NCBI GenBank assembly: GCA_964438975.1
Contig: CAYTMU010000011.1
Location: forward strand, 1 to 64,000
Direction: 5' to 3'
DNA from: Chryseosolibacter sp964438975
GTDB taxonomy: Bacteria; Bacteroidota; Bacteroidia; Cytophagales; Cyclobacteriaceae
Length of the DNA stretch: 64,000 nt
In this document: positions 26,059 through 35,385 of the stretch, piece by piece
Numbering within the stretch: position 1 is the stretch's first letter
Layout of the letters: every line of letters starts with the position of its first letter
Position numbers and translations under genes: made by a program
The notes under the pieces: generated by a model
What the model saw: the letters and a program-made list of their open reading frames with translations, nothing else
What the model was told of the DNA's origin: nothing
Database searches by the model: none

Positions 26059-26837
26059 TGAGACTACGTGACAAAGTTGTCATCGTAACAGGCAGCACCA
26101 CAGGCATCGGAAGATCGATCGCGTTGCGATGCGTCGAAGAAGGCGCGAAGGTTGTCATTCATGGCCTGGAAGCCGATCTCGCTGAAGAGGTCGTAGGCCA
26201 AATTCCTGCGGGCAATGGCATTGCTCATATAGAAGACCTCAGTGCTGCCCATGCGGCTGAGAAACTCGTGAATGCCGCGCTGAAAGCATTCGGGAAAATA
26301 GATGCTGTGGTGAACAATGCCGCCTGGGTCGTGTCGTCCGACATCAATACGACGACGGATGAATTCTTCCGCAAAGTGCTAGAGGTAAATACTATCGCTC
26401 CGTTCGCATTGATCCGCACAGCACTGCCCCACCTAAAGGACACGCGCGGAACCGTCCTCAATATCGGATCGGTCAACGCCTGGAGTGGAGAACCGAACTT
26501 GCTGGCGTACAGCGTTTCGAAAGGAGCACTGACAACGATCACCCGGAATCTCGGCGACGCGCTGTTTCGGGAATACGGCATCAGGGTGAACCAGATCAAT
26601 CCTGGCTGGATTCTCACCGAGAAAGAGATCGAACGAAAAAAATCCCAGGGACTACCAGACGACTGGTATAAGTCTCTGTCACCCCTTTTCGCCCCTGCCG
26701 GACGACTGATCCATCCTTCTGAAGTCGCCGCCGCCGCCGTCCACTGGCTATCGGACGAGATGGGACCGATCTCGGGCCAGGTCATCGACTTTGAACAATA
26801 CCCGATGATCGGACGCAATCCGCCGAAGAACACATAG
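26058..26837 (+). CDS. short-chain dehydrogenase/reductase
   Basis: Classical SDR (259 aa). Coenzyme motif TGSTTGIG at 11-18, NNAAW at 86-90, and the catalytic set Asn111, Ser138, Tyr151 and Lys155 (YSVSK). The PGW substrate-loop element at INPGWILTE is present, and the C-terminus reads GQVIDFEQYPMIGR where many SDRs have VDGG. The GTG start overlaps the previous stop (TAGTG). Together with the zinc-type dehydrogenase it could form a two-step oxidation/reduction that inverts a sugar hydroxyl. Substrate unknown. Confidence 0.9.
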   Translation: MRLRDKVVIVTGSTTGIGRSIALRCVEEGAKVVIHGLEADLAEEVVGQIPAGNGIAHIEDLSAAHAAEKLVNAALKAFGKIDAVVNNAAWVVSSDINTTTDEFFRKVLEVNTIAPFALIRTALPHLKDTRGTVLNIGSVNAWSGEPNLLAYSVSKGALTTITRNLGDALFREYGIRVNQINPGWILTEKEIERKKSQGLPDDWYKSLSPLFAPAGRLIHPSEVAAAAVHWLSDEMGPISGQVIDFEQYPMIGRNPPKNT

Positions 26838-26915
26838 TCCGGCGATAGTGCACCCGGAAGGACTGCTCTCCTCGCATAAACAAATAACTGTATACACTGC
26901 CAACTGAAATAAGCC

Positions 26916-27800
26916 ATGCCGAAACTCGCCGCCTTTCCCAAAGCATTCATGCAAGCCCTCTGCAAAGACGGTAGCATGAAACTATCCGAATGGATCGATC
27001 TTGCTTCCAAACTCGACATCGACGGACTTGAATGGTACGCCGGATTTCTCGAAATGCAGGACGAGTCAAAATGGACGCACTTTCGGAAATTGGTCGAAGA
27101 CAGGGGAAAAGTAATTCCCATGATGTGTTGTTCGCCAGACTTTACTCACACCGATGCCGCTTTCCGAAAAAACGAAATAGCCAAACAAAAACGGTGGATC
27201 GATATGACGCAAGTGCTTGGCGGAAGCTACTGTCGCGTGCTGTCCGGCCAGCGTCGACCCGAGTTATCAGTCGACCAGGGGATCGAGCTTGCCGCCGAAT
27301 CAATCGAAGAGTGCCTTCCCTATGCCTCCGAACGCGGAATCACATTGATCATCGAAAACCATTACAAGGACGATTTTTGGGAATACCCCGAGTTCGCTCA
27401 AAAAATGGATATCTTCTGCAAGCTCGTCGACCGGATCCATCATCCGAACTTCGGTGTCAACTACGACCCGAGCAACACCTATCTCGCCGGTGAAGATCCG
27501 ATCGAACTGCTTAAACGCGTATCACACCGCGTCGTGACGATGCACGCAAGTGACCGCTACCTGAAAGAAGGTACGATCGAAGATCTTCGCAAAGAAGAAG
27601 GAGGAGCGGCGGGTTATGCAAAGCGACTGAGCCACGGAGAGATCGGCAAGGGACTCAACGACTACGATGCCATCTTTACCGAACTCATAAGCAAAGGTTT
27701 CGACGGCTGGATCAGTATTGAAGACGGCGTTGACGGAATGGAGCAACTCGAACGGAGTGTTGCATTTCTCCGCCGAAAGATCGCGCAACACTGGGGTTAA
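26916..27800 (+). CDS. sugar phosphate isomerase/epimerase family protein (xylose isomerase-like TIM barrel)
   Basis: A 294-residue cytoplasmic AP-endonuclease-2-type barrel. Probable metal ligands are seen in IIENHYKDD (Glu), VNYDPSN (Asp), TMHASDR (His) and SIEDGVDG (Glu). Family members interconvert keto-sugars or their phosphates. It lies 78 bases after the SDR and closes the plus-strand catabolic set. Its TAA stop shares bases with the stop of nagA on the other strand (TTAA at 27797-27800), so the two units are tail to tail with no spacer. Confidence 0.87.
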   Translation: MPKLAAFPKAFMQALCKDGSMKLSEWIDLASKLDIDGLEWYAGFLEMQDESKWTHFRKLVEDRGKVIPMMCCSPDFTHTDAAFRKNEIAKQKRWIDMTQVLGGSYCRVLSGQRRPELSVDQGIELAAESIEECLPYASERGITLIIENHYKDDFWEYPEFAQKMDIFCKLVDRIHHPNFGVNYDPSNTYLAGEDPIELLKRVSHRVVTMHASDRYLKEGTIEDLRKEEGGAAGYAKRLSHGEIGKGLNDYDAIFTELISKGFDGWISIEDGVDGMEQLERSVAFLRRKIAQHWG

Positions 27801-29008
27801 TCACCGCGTGTACTTTCACGCCTGTGAACAATATGTCCCGCGACGATCGTCGTATCGACGGTGATATTCTCGTCAAAGATCACAATGTCTCCATCCTTGC
27901 CTTTGGCAATGGTACCTTTGCGATCACTTACGCCGACAATCCTCGCAGGCGTACTGGTCATCATCCGCACGGCATCCGTCAGCGGAACATCCGCCAACCG
28001 AATCATATTCCGCACCAACCGGTCCGCAGTCGCTACACTCCCGGCAAACGCCGAGCGATCAGGCAGTTTGGCTACATCGTCTTCAATGATCACAGGCAAA
28101 CCGGTCTTGAGATTACCGAGCACGCTGGGACCGGGCGGTAGTCCAGCTGCCCGCATGGCATCCGTAATCAACGCGGTTCTATCGGCACCCTTCACTTTGT
28201 ACACAAGTTTCAGCAACGCAGGTGGAAGGTGCACACCATCAGCGATGATTTCCACGTCCATCTCATCGATGACAAAAGCGCTTTCCACGGCACCGGCGTA
28301 GCGAAATGCATTTCGTCTCGTAACCCCAGACATACCAGAATACAAATGCGTTGCCAGGGTATATCCGTTGTCAAATGCCTCGACAACTTCTTCGTAGACC
28401 GCATCCGTGTGAGCAAGGGCAGCAAGAATACCGTGCTCTCCGAGATATTGCGCAAACGCAAGTGCACCTTTTAACTCCGGTGCAGCACTCCAGCGGCGGA
28501 TAGATTTCGAGTGCGCGATCACCGCTTTGTACTCTTCGGGGTCTGGATCGCGGATATATCGTGGGTCCTGTGCGCCGCGTTGGTTCATCGCGAAGTAAGG
28601 TCCCTCGAGGTGCATTCCGAGGAACCGGGATCCCTTTGAATTGTTCCGGGACGCCTGCTCGTAGATGGTCAGCGTTTCGAGAAGTCCTTCGCGTTCGCTG
28701 GTTAGCGTCGTAGGGAGCATGGCAGTTGTACCATACCGCACATGCGTCTCAGCGATTTTCAGAAAAGCGGTTTCGCTACCATCCATAAAATCGTGACCAC
28801 CGCCCCCGTGAACGTGAATATCGATGAAGCCGGGAGCGATATACTTTCCGCCAGCATCGATATTAACCGTGTCGGTCGTCTCGGGATTACCTTCACTTAC
28901 AGCTGTGATCACACCACGCTCAATGACCACTGTTCCATTCGGAATGATGCGCCAGGGAGTGACGACCTTGCCATTGAATATCTTCAGAGGTTGATGAGAC
29001 ATCTTCAT
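27797..29008 (-). CDS. nagA: N-acetylglucosamine-6-phosphate deacetylase
   Basis: Hydrolyses GlcNAc-6-phosphate to glucosamine-6-phosphate and acetate in the cytoplasm. All landmarks of the amidohydrolase family are present: HVH at 65-67, Glu135 in HLEGPY, His200 in ALAHTD, His221 in THLYSG and the catalytic Asp283 in LITDAM. Length (403 aa) is normal. The loop usually reading HLYNAM is HLYSGMSGV, a mild deviation. It is the last gene of the minus-strand operon, one base after nagP. No glucosamine-6-phosphate deaminase (nagB) is present in the window. Confidence 0.95.
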   Translation of the reverse strand: MKMSHQPLKIFNGKVVTPWRIIPNGTVVIERGVITAVSEGNPETTDTVNIDAGGKYIAPGFIDIHVHGGGGHDFMDGSETAFLKIAETHVRYGTTAMLPTTLTSEREGLLETLTIYEQASRNNSKGSRFLGMHLEGPYFAMNQRGAQDPRYIRDPDPEEYKAVIAHSKSIRRWSAAPELKGALAFAQYLGEHGILAALAHTDAVYEEVVEAFDNGYTLATHLYSGMSGVTRRNAFRYAGAVESAFVIDEMDVEIIADGVHLPPALLKLVYKVKGADRTALITDAMRAAGLPPGPSVLGNLKTGLPVIIEDDVAKLPDRSAFAGSVATADRLVRNMIRLADVPLTDAVRMMTSTPARIVGVSDRKGTIAKGKDGDIVIFDENITVDTTIVAGHIVHRRESTRGD

Positions 29009-29009
29009 C

Positions 29010-30380
29010 CTAATTATTTTTACTTGCTAAAGCCCAGCGCCGGAGGCGGTGCCCGCTTACAGCGTAATAGATCAGATACAAGTAGCACGGGAATAGCACC
29101 CAGTAAGCGGTGCGAAGATCGTACACGTCAGCAAAGTGTCCGTATACGAGTGGAAGGATCGCGTTCCCGCATAGTCCCATGATCATAATAGAAGCACCGA
29201 GCTTCGTGAATTTTCCCAATCCTTCGATCGCGAGCGGCCAGATACCCGCCCATACCAGGGAGTTTGCCAGGCCGAGTAACACAACAAACCAAAGCGAGAG
29301 GTCCGCTGAATGCCCCAGGAACGTTACGTCTCCTTCGAGATAGATAATACCCAACGTGAAGATCGCACCGAGAACAGTGCACAGCCGAAGCATATTGCGC
29401 TGACTGATAAGGCGTGGAATGCAGGCAATACCCAGGAGGTAGCCACAGATGGTTGCTGCAAGTGTATAGGAGGGAAACACTTTTGCCTCCATCAAGTCAA
29501 TACCCATTGACTGCGCATAGCCGATAATCGAGTCGATAGCAATGACCTGGGTGCCGACATGAATAAAGATCGCCAATGCACCGAGGATCAAATGTGGGAA
29601 TTGAAATATACTTGTCTTACTAGAATTAGCTGCTGCCACTTCAGCGCTCTCCTTCTCAGTATTGATCTCGGGAAGGGGTGAGTAACGCATAAACAAGCCA
29701 AGAAGAAAGAGAACCGTTCCGACGCAAGCGTACGGTACGATTACCCTGCGGATCAATCCGTCCAGCGCAGCATTCTTCTCCTCCTCGCCCATTGTTGCGA
29801 GTTGATCGAACATCGCACTATCAGTCGTCTTGAGGATCACGAGTCCGAATAGGATAGGTGCAAGAATACCGGCTCCTTTATTGCAAATACCCATGATACT
29901 GATCCTCTGTGCCGCCCGCTCCCGCGGACCGAGAACTGTGATGTATGGGTTCACCGCGGTCTGTAAAACTGCGAGACCGGCCCCGAGTCCGAACAATCCA
30001 ATCAGAAAGATCTCATAGGTACGTGCATACGCCGCAGGTATGAATATAAACGCGCCCACCGCCATGATCCAGAAACCGTACATCATTCCGCGTTTGAATC
30101 CGACACGCTTGAGCAGGTAGCCAGACGGAACCGACATAACGAAATATGAGATATAAAATGCGAACGCAACGAGATACGCCTGAAAGTTCGTCTCCAGTTC
30201 ACAGGCGATCTTAAAGTAGGGTATAAGGATCGCGTTGATCCAGGATATGAATCCAATGATAAAAAAGATCATTGCGATAATTGCAATAGACATGATGGTC
30301 GTCTTTCTATCAAGCGACCCTACATCTACGGATTCAGGCTTATCGTTACTTTGTTTTGTCTTAATTGTAGTCGAGCTCAT
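29010..30380 (-). CDS. nagP: FucP/NagP-type sugar:H+ symporter
   Basis: A twelve-helix major facilitator of the fucose permease group, about 456 residues from the ATG at 30380 (an upstream TTG is not needed). Typical motifs are IGFISWINAILIPYFK near the first helix, FAFYISYFVMSVPSGYLLKRVGFKRG for helix 2 and its loop, and AVLQTAVNPYITVLGP. The tight pairing with nagA supports N-acetylglucosamine as substrate, as for NagP of Shewanella and Bacteroidota relatives. The specificity is inferred from context; fucose or another hexose is possible. Confidence 0.87.
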   Translation of the reverse strand: MSSTTIKTKQSNDKPESVDVGSLDRKTTIMSIAIIAMIFFIIGFISWINAILIPYFKIACELETNFQAYLVAFAFYISYFVMSVPSGYLLKRVGFKRGMMYGFWIMAVGAFIFIPAAYARTYEIFLIGLFGLGAGLAVLQTAVNPYITVLGPRERAAQRISIMGICNKGAGILAPILFGLVILKTTDSAMFDQLATMGEEEKNAALDGLIRRVIVPYACVGTVLFLLGLFMRYSPLPEINTEKESAEVAAANSSKTSIFQFPHLILGALAIFIHVGTQVIAIDSIIGYAQSMGIDLMEAKVFPSYTLAATICGYLLGIACIPRLISQRNMLRLCTVLGAIFTLGIIYLEGDVTFLGHSADLSLWFVVLLGLANSLVWAGIWPLAIEGLGKFTKLGASIMIMGLCGNAILPLVYGHFADVYDLRTAYWVLFPCYLYLIYYAVSGHRLRRWALASKNN

Positions 30381-30425
30381 GAACAAATGCTTGTCTAAAT
30401 TAGTGGGGAAGGATGATACAGCGGG

Positions 30426-31769
30426 TCAGACTATCGGCTCCCAGCCCGGTTCGTATTCCCGGCTCCAGTATTTTCCGGCCTCCGCATCGTTGAGAATGTG
30501 GCCATTGGCAGGATCGATACTAAGCGTCCGGCCAGAGCGTTGCGCAATATTGCCGAGTTGCACCAGGAGTGTGCTCTTGTGGCCGCCGAGGATATCGGCG
30601 CTCTGAGTCGTTCCTTTCCGGATACCGTCGAAGAAGTTGAGGATATGGTAGCCGTCGAGTTGTTGTGATGGGTTCGCAGCATTGCGGGCGTCGACGGTAA
30701 TCGTATTCTCTACATTCTTCATCACGTTATTCTTGTGATCAAAGATCTTGTACGCGTTTCCGCTGTCGATCTGCAGTGCCCCCCGTTCGCCGTAGAAGAT
30801 CACGCCGACGTTTTTTCCATCTACAGGGTTGCCGTTGCAACTGCGTCCTTCCCAGGTGATCGACGCTTTGTCTCCAAACTCAAGGGAAATAACCTGGGTG
30901 TCCGGCGTTTCCCAATCATCCTGATAGCGATACCGGCCCCCGGCCGATGTTACACGAGTGGGATAATCAACATTGAGTCCCCAACGCGCGAGATCGACCA
31001 TGTGTGTACCATTATTCAACGCCTCACCCGTTCCCCAATGCCAGAACCAATGCCAGTTGTAATGAATGACATTGTCCTTGTACGGTTTGCGGGGAGCAGG
31101 TCCCTGCCAGAGTTCATAATCCAGCCAGGAAGGCACCGGCGTGGACTTACCGATTCCGATCGATTCCCGGTTATTTGTATACCATGTCTTGGCGAAGTAT
31201 ACGCGGCCGATCGCTCCATCGTGAATCTGCTTGATTGCCTCCACGACGTTGGGCCATGACCGACGCTGGTTACCCATCTGAATTACACGGTTGTACTTGG
31301 CGGCAGCCTGTACGACCAATTCACCTTCTCGCGGATTGTGACTACAAGGCTTCTCCAGATAAACATGCTTGCCTGCCTTGCACGCCAGAATTCCTGCAGG
31401 CGCATGCCAGTGGTCAGGCGCCGTAACGATCAGTGCATCGACATCCTTGTCGTCCAGTGCTTTTCGAAAATCGGGTGTCGCCCGAGGTTTCTTTCCCTGG
31501 ATCGCTTCGACGGCAACAATGCATTTTTCGGCCGCGCGCGTATCGACATCAGATACATGTGTCACGTGACAATCATCCTGACGAGCGAAATTTGTCGCAA
31601 CGGCAAGGCCGCGCGAATTCACACCCATTGCTACGACATTGATCCGCTCATTTGCACCGATGATGTCGCGGTAGCTCTTTGCACTGAATCCGGGGAGTAT
31701 TCCTCCGAATGTGATGGCAGTCGCACCGAGCGCCGTCTTCTTGATGAATTCTCTTCTGTTCCTGGTCAT
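30426..31769 (-). CDS. Gfo/Idh/MocA-family oxidoreductase with Tat signal
   Basis: A 447-residue NAD(P)-dependent oxidoreductase. It begins with a twin-arginine signal (RREFIKKTALGA), then a Rossmann domain (INVVAMGVNSRG) with the family motif EKPCSHN, and the C-terminal alpha/beta domain holding DLARWGLNV. Exported members are thought to use tightly bound nucleotide; some act as GH109-like glycosidases by redox-assisted cleavage, which would fit a glycan locus. It lies 39 bases before nagP and 26 bases after a second family member. Substrate unknown. Confidence 0.87.
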   Translation of the reverse strand: MTRNRREFIKKTALGATAITFGGILPGFSAKSYRDIIGANERINVVAMGVNSRGLAVATNFARQDDCHVTHVSDVDTRAAEKCIVAVEAIQGKKPRATPDFRKALDDKDVDALIVTAPDHWHAPAGILACKAGKHVYLEKPCSHNPREGELVVQAAAKYNRVIQMGNQRRSWPNVVEAIKQIHDGAIGRVYFAKTWYTNNRESIGIGKSTPVPSWLDYELWQGPAPRKPYKDNVIHYNWHWFWHWGTGEALNNGTHMVDLARWGLNVDYPTRVTSAGGRYRYQDDWETPDTQVISLEFGDKASITWEGRSCNGNPVDGKNVGVIFYGERGALQIDSGNAYKIFDHKNNVMKNVENTITVDARNAANPSQQLDGYHILNFFDGIRKGTTQSADILGGHKSTLLVQLGNIAQRSGRTLSIDPANGHILNDAEAGKYWSREYEPGWEPIV

Positions 31770-31795
31770 TTGAACTGATCGTTTTATCGGCGTGA

Positions 31796-32830
31796 TTACT
31801 TTCGAAGTGATGACGTAGCCTTTTCTAACACACTTGCCAGTGTCACAACTTTACCTCCCTGGCGTTTGCTCTCGTCGGCGGCTTCCATAAATGCAAAGAT
31901 CTCGATCGTTTCTTCCGCGGTCACGGGCGCTACTCCTGTCTGAAAGAATTTCGCGACCTGTACGAGTAGCGGGTCGTAACCTCCGTCACCATCAAGGCGC
32001 TCGATGGACTTGTCGCCATACACGTTTCCTCCATATCCGGTCTTGTTGTACCGGACACCGCGATACGTCCCGATCCGTCCATCGTTCCAGACACCTACGA
32101 CAACATCCGCATCGGCAGCATGCGTGCGCGACACGTGAACACATCCCGTTCCCATGAGCGTGAACAACATTTCTACTCCATGGATGCCATACCATGAAAA
32201 GTCCATGTGTGTCTCTTCGAGATGCGCGGGACTGAAAACATCGACACCGTGAATCTTGCCGGCCTTTCCTTTCGCATTGGCCTGCACTGTATGCGCGTAC
32301 CGCAGTGACGACGACGAGAACACCGGTACCTTATACTTTTTCGCCTGGTCAAAGATCGCGACGGCATCCGAAAGCGACGCCGCGATCGGCTTGTCGATGA
32401 ATACTGTCTTCCCGGCCTTGAATACAGGAATGGCCTGCTCGAGATGCAGCCGTCCATCGTTCGTCTCCAGTAATACAACATCACATACGCGCAGCAAATC
32501 CGCTATCGAGTCCACAATCGTCACGCCCAGTTTCTTCACGTCTTCGATATATCCGGGTATTCGTTTGACGCTTGATTCTATATCATTGCTGCCTTTCGGA
32601 TACGCAGCGACCACGCGATACCCACCGTATTCGGGGCCGGCATTGGCAGCGTTAAGCGTCTTAGTAAATGCGACGCTATGTGATGTGTCGAGTCCGATCA
32701 TGCCCACCCTCTTTCCCTTCTCCTGTGAGGCGCCGTAAAGCAGCGTCGCAGGTGTCAGACTGATTCCTAATCCCAGGCTCGCCATCGCTGATAATCTTAG
32801 AAAGGTCCTTCGGTCAGATGTGTTATCCAT
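31796..32830 (-). CDS. second Gfo/Idh/MocA-family oxidoreductase with Tat signal
   Basis: From the ATG at 32830 the protein is 344 residues and starts with a twin-arginine segment (DRRTFLRLSAMASLGLG), which favours this start over an upstream in-frame one. The Rossmann part has VGMIGLDTSHS, and the family motif reads FIDKPIAASL in place of EKPxx. The DTSHS segment is typical of a subgroup of exported members. The C-terminal domain holds HGVEMLFTLMG. It is only distantly similar to the gene that follows it. Likely role: redox step on a sugar in the periplasm (inference). Confidence 0.8.
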   Translation of the reverse strand: MDNTSDRRTFLRLSAMASLGLGISLTPATLLYGASQEKGKRVGMIGLDTSHSVAFTKTLNAANAGPEYGGYRVVAAYPKGSNDIESSVKRIPGYIEDVKKLGVTIVDSIADLLRVCDVVLLETNDGRLHLEQAIPVFKAGKTVFIDKPIAASLSDAVAIFDQAKKYKVPVFSSSSLRYAHTVQANAKGKAGKIHGVDVFSPAHLEETHMDFSWYGIHGVEMLFTLMGTGCVHVSRTHAADADVVVGVWNDGRIGTYRGVRYNKTGYGGNVYGDKSIERLDGDGGYDPLLVQVAKFFQTGVAPVTAEETIEIFAFMEAADESKRQGGKVVTLASVLEKATSSLRK

Positions 32831-32910
32831 AGTTGGTTTGATTGTGAGCAATTCCTTTCCTAATCCGCACAAAATACCAAGAAGTTCTCGTAGAAACGGA
32901 ACCGTTGGTC

Positions 32911-33990
32911 CTAAATCCGGGCAGCCGTCTGCTCGAGAAGTCTTTTGACGAACTCGTCATCCGTCAAGTGCGGATAGGCTGTACAGACACGGTCTATCTC
33001 TTCCATTTGTCCCGGCGAAAGCTCCTCTTTCGGATTAAGGCACCATCTTCCGTCGAGAAGGCCCTGTCGTCTCAACACTTCGTGTATTCCAGGAATGCAA
33101 CCGTGAAAGCTATGTGCAGGGTCGAAGATGGCCGCGTTCATATCCGTAACCTCAATACCTCTGGTCAGCAACTCATCCATTCCTTTCATTCCGTTTGCCT
33201 TGGATGCTTTGACCGCGCTCAACAGTTCCACTGCCCCGCGCGTCCAGACCGCCCAATGTCCCAGCAACCCTCCGACAAACTCCTTTTCTATTACCTTTCC
33301 ATCTACTTCAAACCGGTAGGTTGTTAGCAGATCGGCAACAATGTTGTCGTCGTTACCGGTGTAGAGAGCTATCTGATCATGCCTTCCGGAATGGCATATG
33401 GCTCGTACAACATCCAGGGTTTGATACCGGTTAAAGGCGGCCACCTTAATAGCGTGAACGTTCGCCGTCTTCGCAAAAGCAAGCCAGAATTCGTATGAAA
33501 AGATTCTCCCTCCTACGCTAGGCTGAAGATAGAAACCGAACACGGGAATGACATCAGCGACTGCACGCACTCTGTCCAGTATCTGCTCTTCAGTCCAGTC
33601 TGCGAGCCCTCCCATACTCAGCAAGCCCAGATCATACCCCAATCGCACAGCGGTGTCAGCCTCCGCGACAGCCTGCTTCGTCGGCCCGACGATTCCTGCT
33701 ACGCGAATGAACGGACGGTCAAGCGACGCATTCTGTACCTCTTCCGACGCGAGTTCGAGCACCCTGGTATAGAGGTTGATCTTCGGGTCGCGGATCTCAA
33801 ACTGAGTAGTGTGGACGCCCACGGCGATACCGCCCGATTCACACGCGATATAATACTGCGTCAATCCGCGTTGTCGCCGTTCATCCAACTTGCGATCAGC
33901 GGTAAGAGCAAGTGGATGCGCGGGTATGACCGTTCCTTCGTGGAGCAGTGTCCCGATATTTCCTTTGATCGAATCATTTCCCATAGCCAT
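32911..33990 (-). CDS. dihydrodipicolinate synthase-family lyase
   Basis: A 359-residue class I aldolase/lyase of the DHDPS/N-acetylneuraminate lyase superfamily. The Schiff-base lysine is the Lys in HAIKVAAFNRYQT, and the tyrosine of FGFYLQPSVGG fits the catalytic tyrosine. It is longer than typical DHDPS (about 290-300) by a C-terminal extension. Members of this branch usually cleave or dehydrate keto-sugar acids and do not serve lysine synthesis, which agrees with the sugar operon. The ATG overlaps the stop of the upstream epimerase-like gene by one base (TGATG). Confidence 0.83.
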   Translation of the reverse strand: MAMGNDSIKGNIGTLLHEGTVIPAHPLALTADRKLDERRQRGLTQYYIACESGGIAVGVHTTQFEIRDPKINLYTRVLELASEEVQNASLDRPFIRVAGIVGPTKQAVAEADTAVRLGYDLGLLSMGGLADWTEEQILDRVRAVADVIPVFGFYLQPSVGGRIFSYEFWLAFAKTANVHAIKVAAFNRYQTLDVVRAICHSGRHDQIALYTGNDDNIVADLLTTYRFEVDGKVIEKEFVGGLLGHWAVWTRGAVELLSAVKASKANGMKGMDELLTRGIEVTDMNAAIFDPAHSFHGCIPGIHEVLRRQGLLDGRWCLNPKEELSPGQMEEIDRVCTAYPHLTDDEFVKRLLEQTAARI

Positions 33991-35006
33991 CAGAATTTAC
34001 CTTCCCTTTCCTGAAAATGTGTTGGTTTGTTTAATGTTTTTCCTCCCTCTTGTACCCAGGAAGCAATCAGTCCGAGCATTTGACGTACCGTAACGCGGGG
34101 ATAACCGAACAGTTGGTGAGCCCGGGAGGCATTGTTCAGAAGCGCAGTCGGCTGCGGTTCCCCGGTAAATGAAGGCTCCTTGCCCAGCAATTTGCCGAAC
34201 TCCTGCGCCAGCCACTTCACAGAGATCGTCTCGGGACCGGTAACATTCAGCAGCTTCGCGGGGACGTCACAGTGATGAAGGGAGCGAATAGCGATCTCGT
34301 TGGCGTCACCCTGCCAGATCACATTGACAAAACCCGTCGTGAGATCGATCGGCCTGCCTTCATTAACTGACCTCGCAACCTCCAGGAGGACGCCATACCG
34401 CAGATCGATCGCATAGTTCAACCGGTATATCAACGTCGGTATATTGTACTTCAGGGAGAAATACTGAAATATGCGTTCGCGTCCGAGACACGACTGACCG
34501 TACTCTCCCACGGGTGCTGCAGGCTCCTCCTCCGCGGCGCCTCCACTCGTCACAGGCAAGAACGGATAAACGTTTCCGGTGGAGAACGCGACAATCCGGG
34601 CATCCTTGTAACGCTCGGCGACCCGTCCCGGAAGATACGTATTCATAGCCCAGGTAAATGGCTCCTTTCCTGTGGTACCAAATTTCTGGCCCGCGAGATA
34701 GATGACGTTAGGAACGTCGGGCAAGGCTTCCAGTTCATCGTCATTTAACAGGTCTGCTGAGATAGTCTCAATCCCGTAGGATGCCAGTTCCTGTTTGGCA
34801 GCCGGATCGGAAAAACGGGATACGCCGATGATACGCCGTTTCACGCCGGCAAGCTCAGTCGCTTGCTGCGCTACGCGGGCCATAGACGGCCCCATCTTGC
34901 CCGCTACTCCAAGAAAAATTATGTCGCCCTGCAGACGTTTCATATCAGACACAAGCGCGTCCGACGGTTTGAGCAGTTCCTGCTCTTCCTGTTCCAATTC
35001 AGTCAT
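33990..35006 (-). CDS. NAD(P)-binding epimerase/dehydratase-like protein
   Basis: An extended-SDR protein of 338 residues from the ATG at 35006; a longer TTG-started frame reaches 35045 but adds no domain. The nucleotide motif is FLGVAGKMG (GxxGxxG type), followed by NVIYLAGQKFG, FSTGNVYPF and a PVGEYGQSCLGRE segment where the usual YxxxK tyrosine is kept but the lysine is not obvious. It is first in the six-gene minus-strand operon that ends with nagA. Epimerisation or dehydration of a sugar nucleotide or free sugar is inferred from the fold. Confidence 0.78.
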   Translation of the reverse strand: MTELEQEEQELLKPSDALVSDMKRLQGDIIFLGVAGKMGPSMARVAQQATELAGVKRRIIGVSRFSDPAAKQELASYGIETISADLLNDDELEALPDVPNVIYLAGQKFGTTGKEPFTWAMNTYLPGRVAERYKDARIVAFSTGNVYPFLPVTSGGAAEEEPAAPVGEYGQSCLGRERIFQYFSLKYNIPTLIYRLNYAIDLRYGVLLEVARSVNEGRPIDLTTGFVNVIWQGDANEIAIRSLHHCDVPAKLLNVTGPETISVKWLAQEFGKLLGKEPSFTGEPQPTALLNNASRAHQLFGYPRVTVRQMLGLIASWVQEGGKTLNKPTHFQEREGKF

Positions 35007-35119
35007 TTCAACAATAGATTGTAAGGTTGCTGACGGTTGCAACACCCGACGCGCTGACTTCAGGCGGCAGTGTCTTTCACCTTCATAATATTTAGAATCA
35101 AATCTAATATTTTCTTTTC

Positions 35120-35151
35120 ATTTCGAAATATCAGTACCAAACTTTCGAAAT
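35120..35151. promoter_or_regulatory. paired TTTCGAAAT palindromes, candidate operator
   Basis: ATTTCGAAAT (35120-35129, perfect palindrome) and CTTTCGAAAT (35142-35151) are spaced 22 bases start to start, two turns of the helix. They lie in the divergent 379-base region between the minus-strand sugar operon and the plus-strand TIM-barrel gene. The LacI regulator at 36726 is a possible ligand. The rest of 35007-35385 shows only an imperfect AT-rich inverted repeat at about 35087-35111. Confidence 0.45.
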
Positions 35152-35385
35152 CATTCTTTTCATAATATCCCAGCTATCTGCTCGGCTCACAGAAACGAAG
35201 GATACACCGATGGTTTACGAAATCAACCATCAATACGAAATCCGCCCCCAAGATCCCGGAATAGTTCCTACTTTAGGTCGGCATTCGATACAACGGCCCG
35301 TATATCCGCATGACGTCGATACGGCTCACCTGCCGGACACACCTTAAACATACCGAAACGGTGGCCGACAGCAGAATTTGATTAC

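Noticed and set aside
32911..33990. Lysine-biosynthesis dihydrodipicolinate synthase
   Set aside because: The length, C-terminal extension and operon context point to a sugar-acid lyase of the superfamily.
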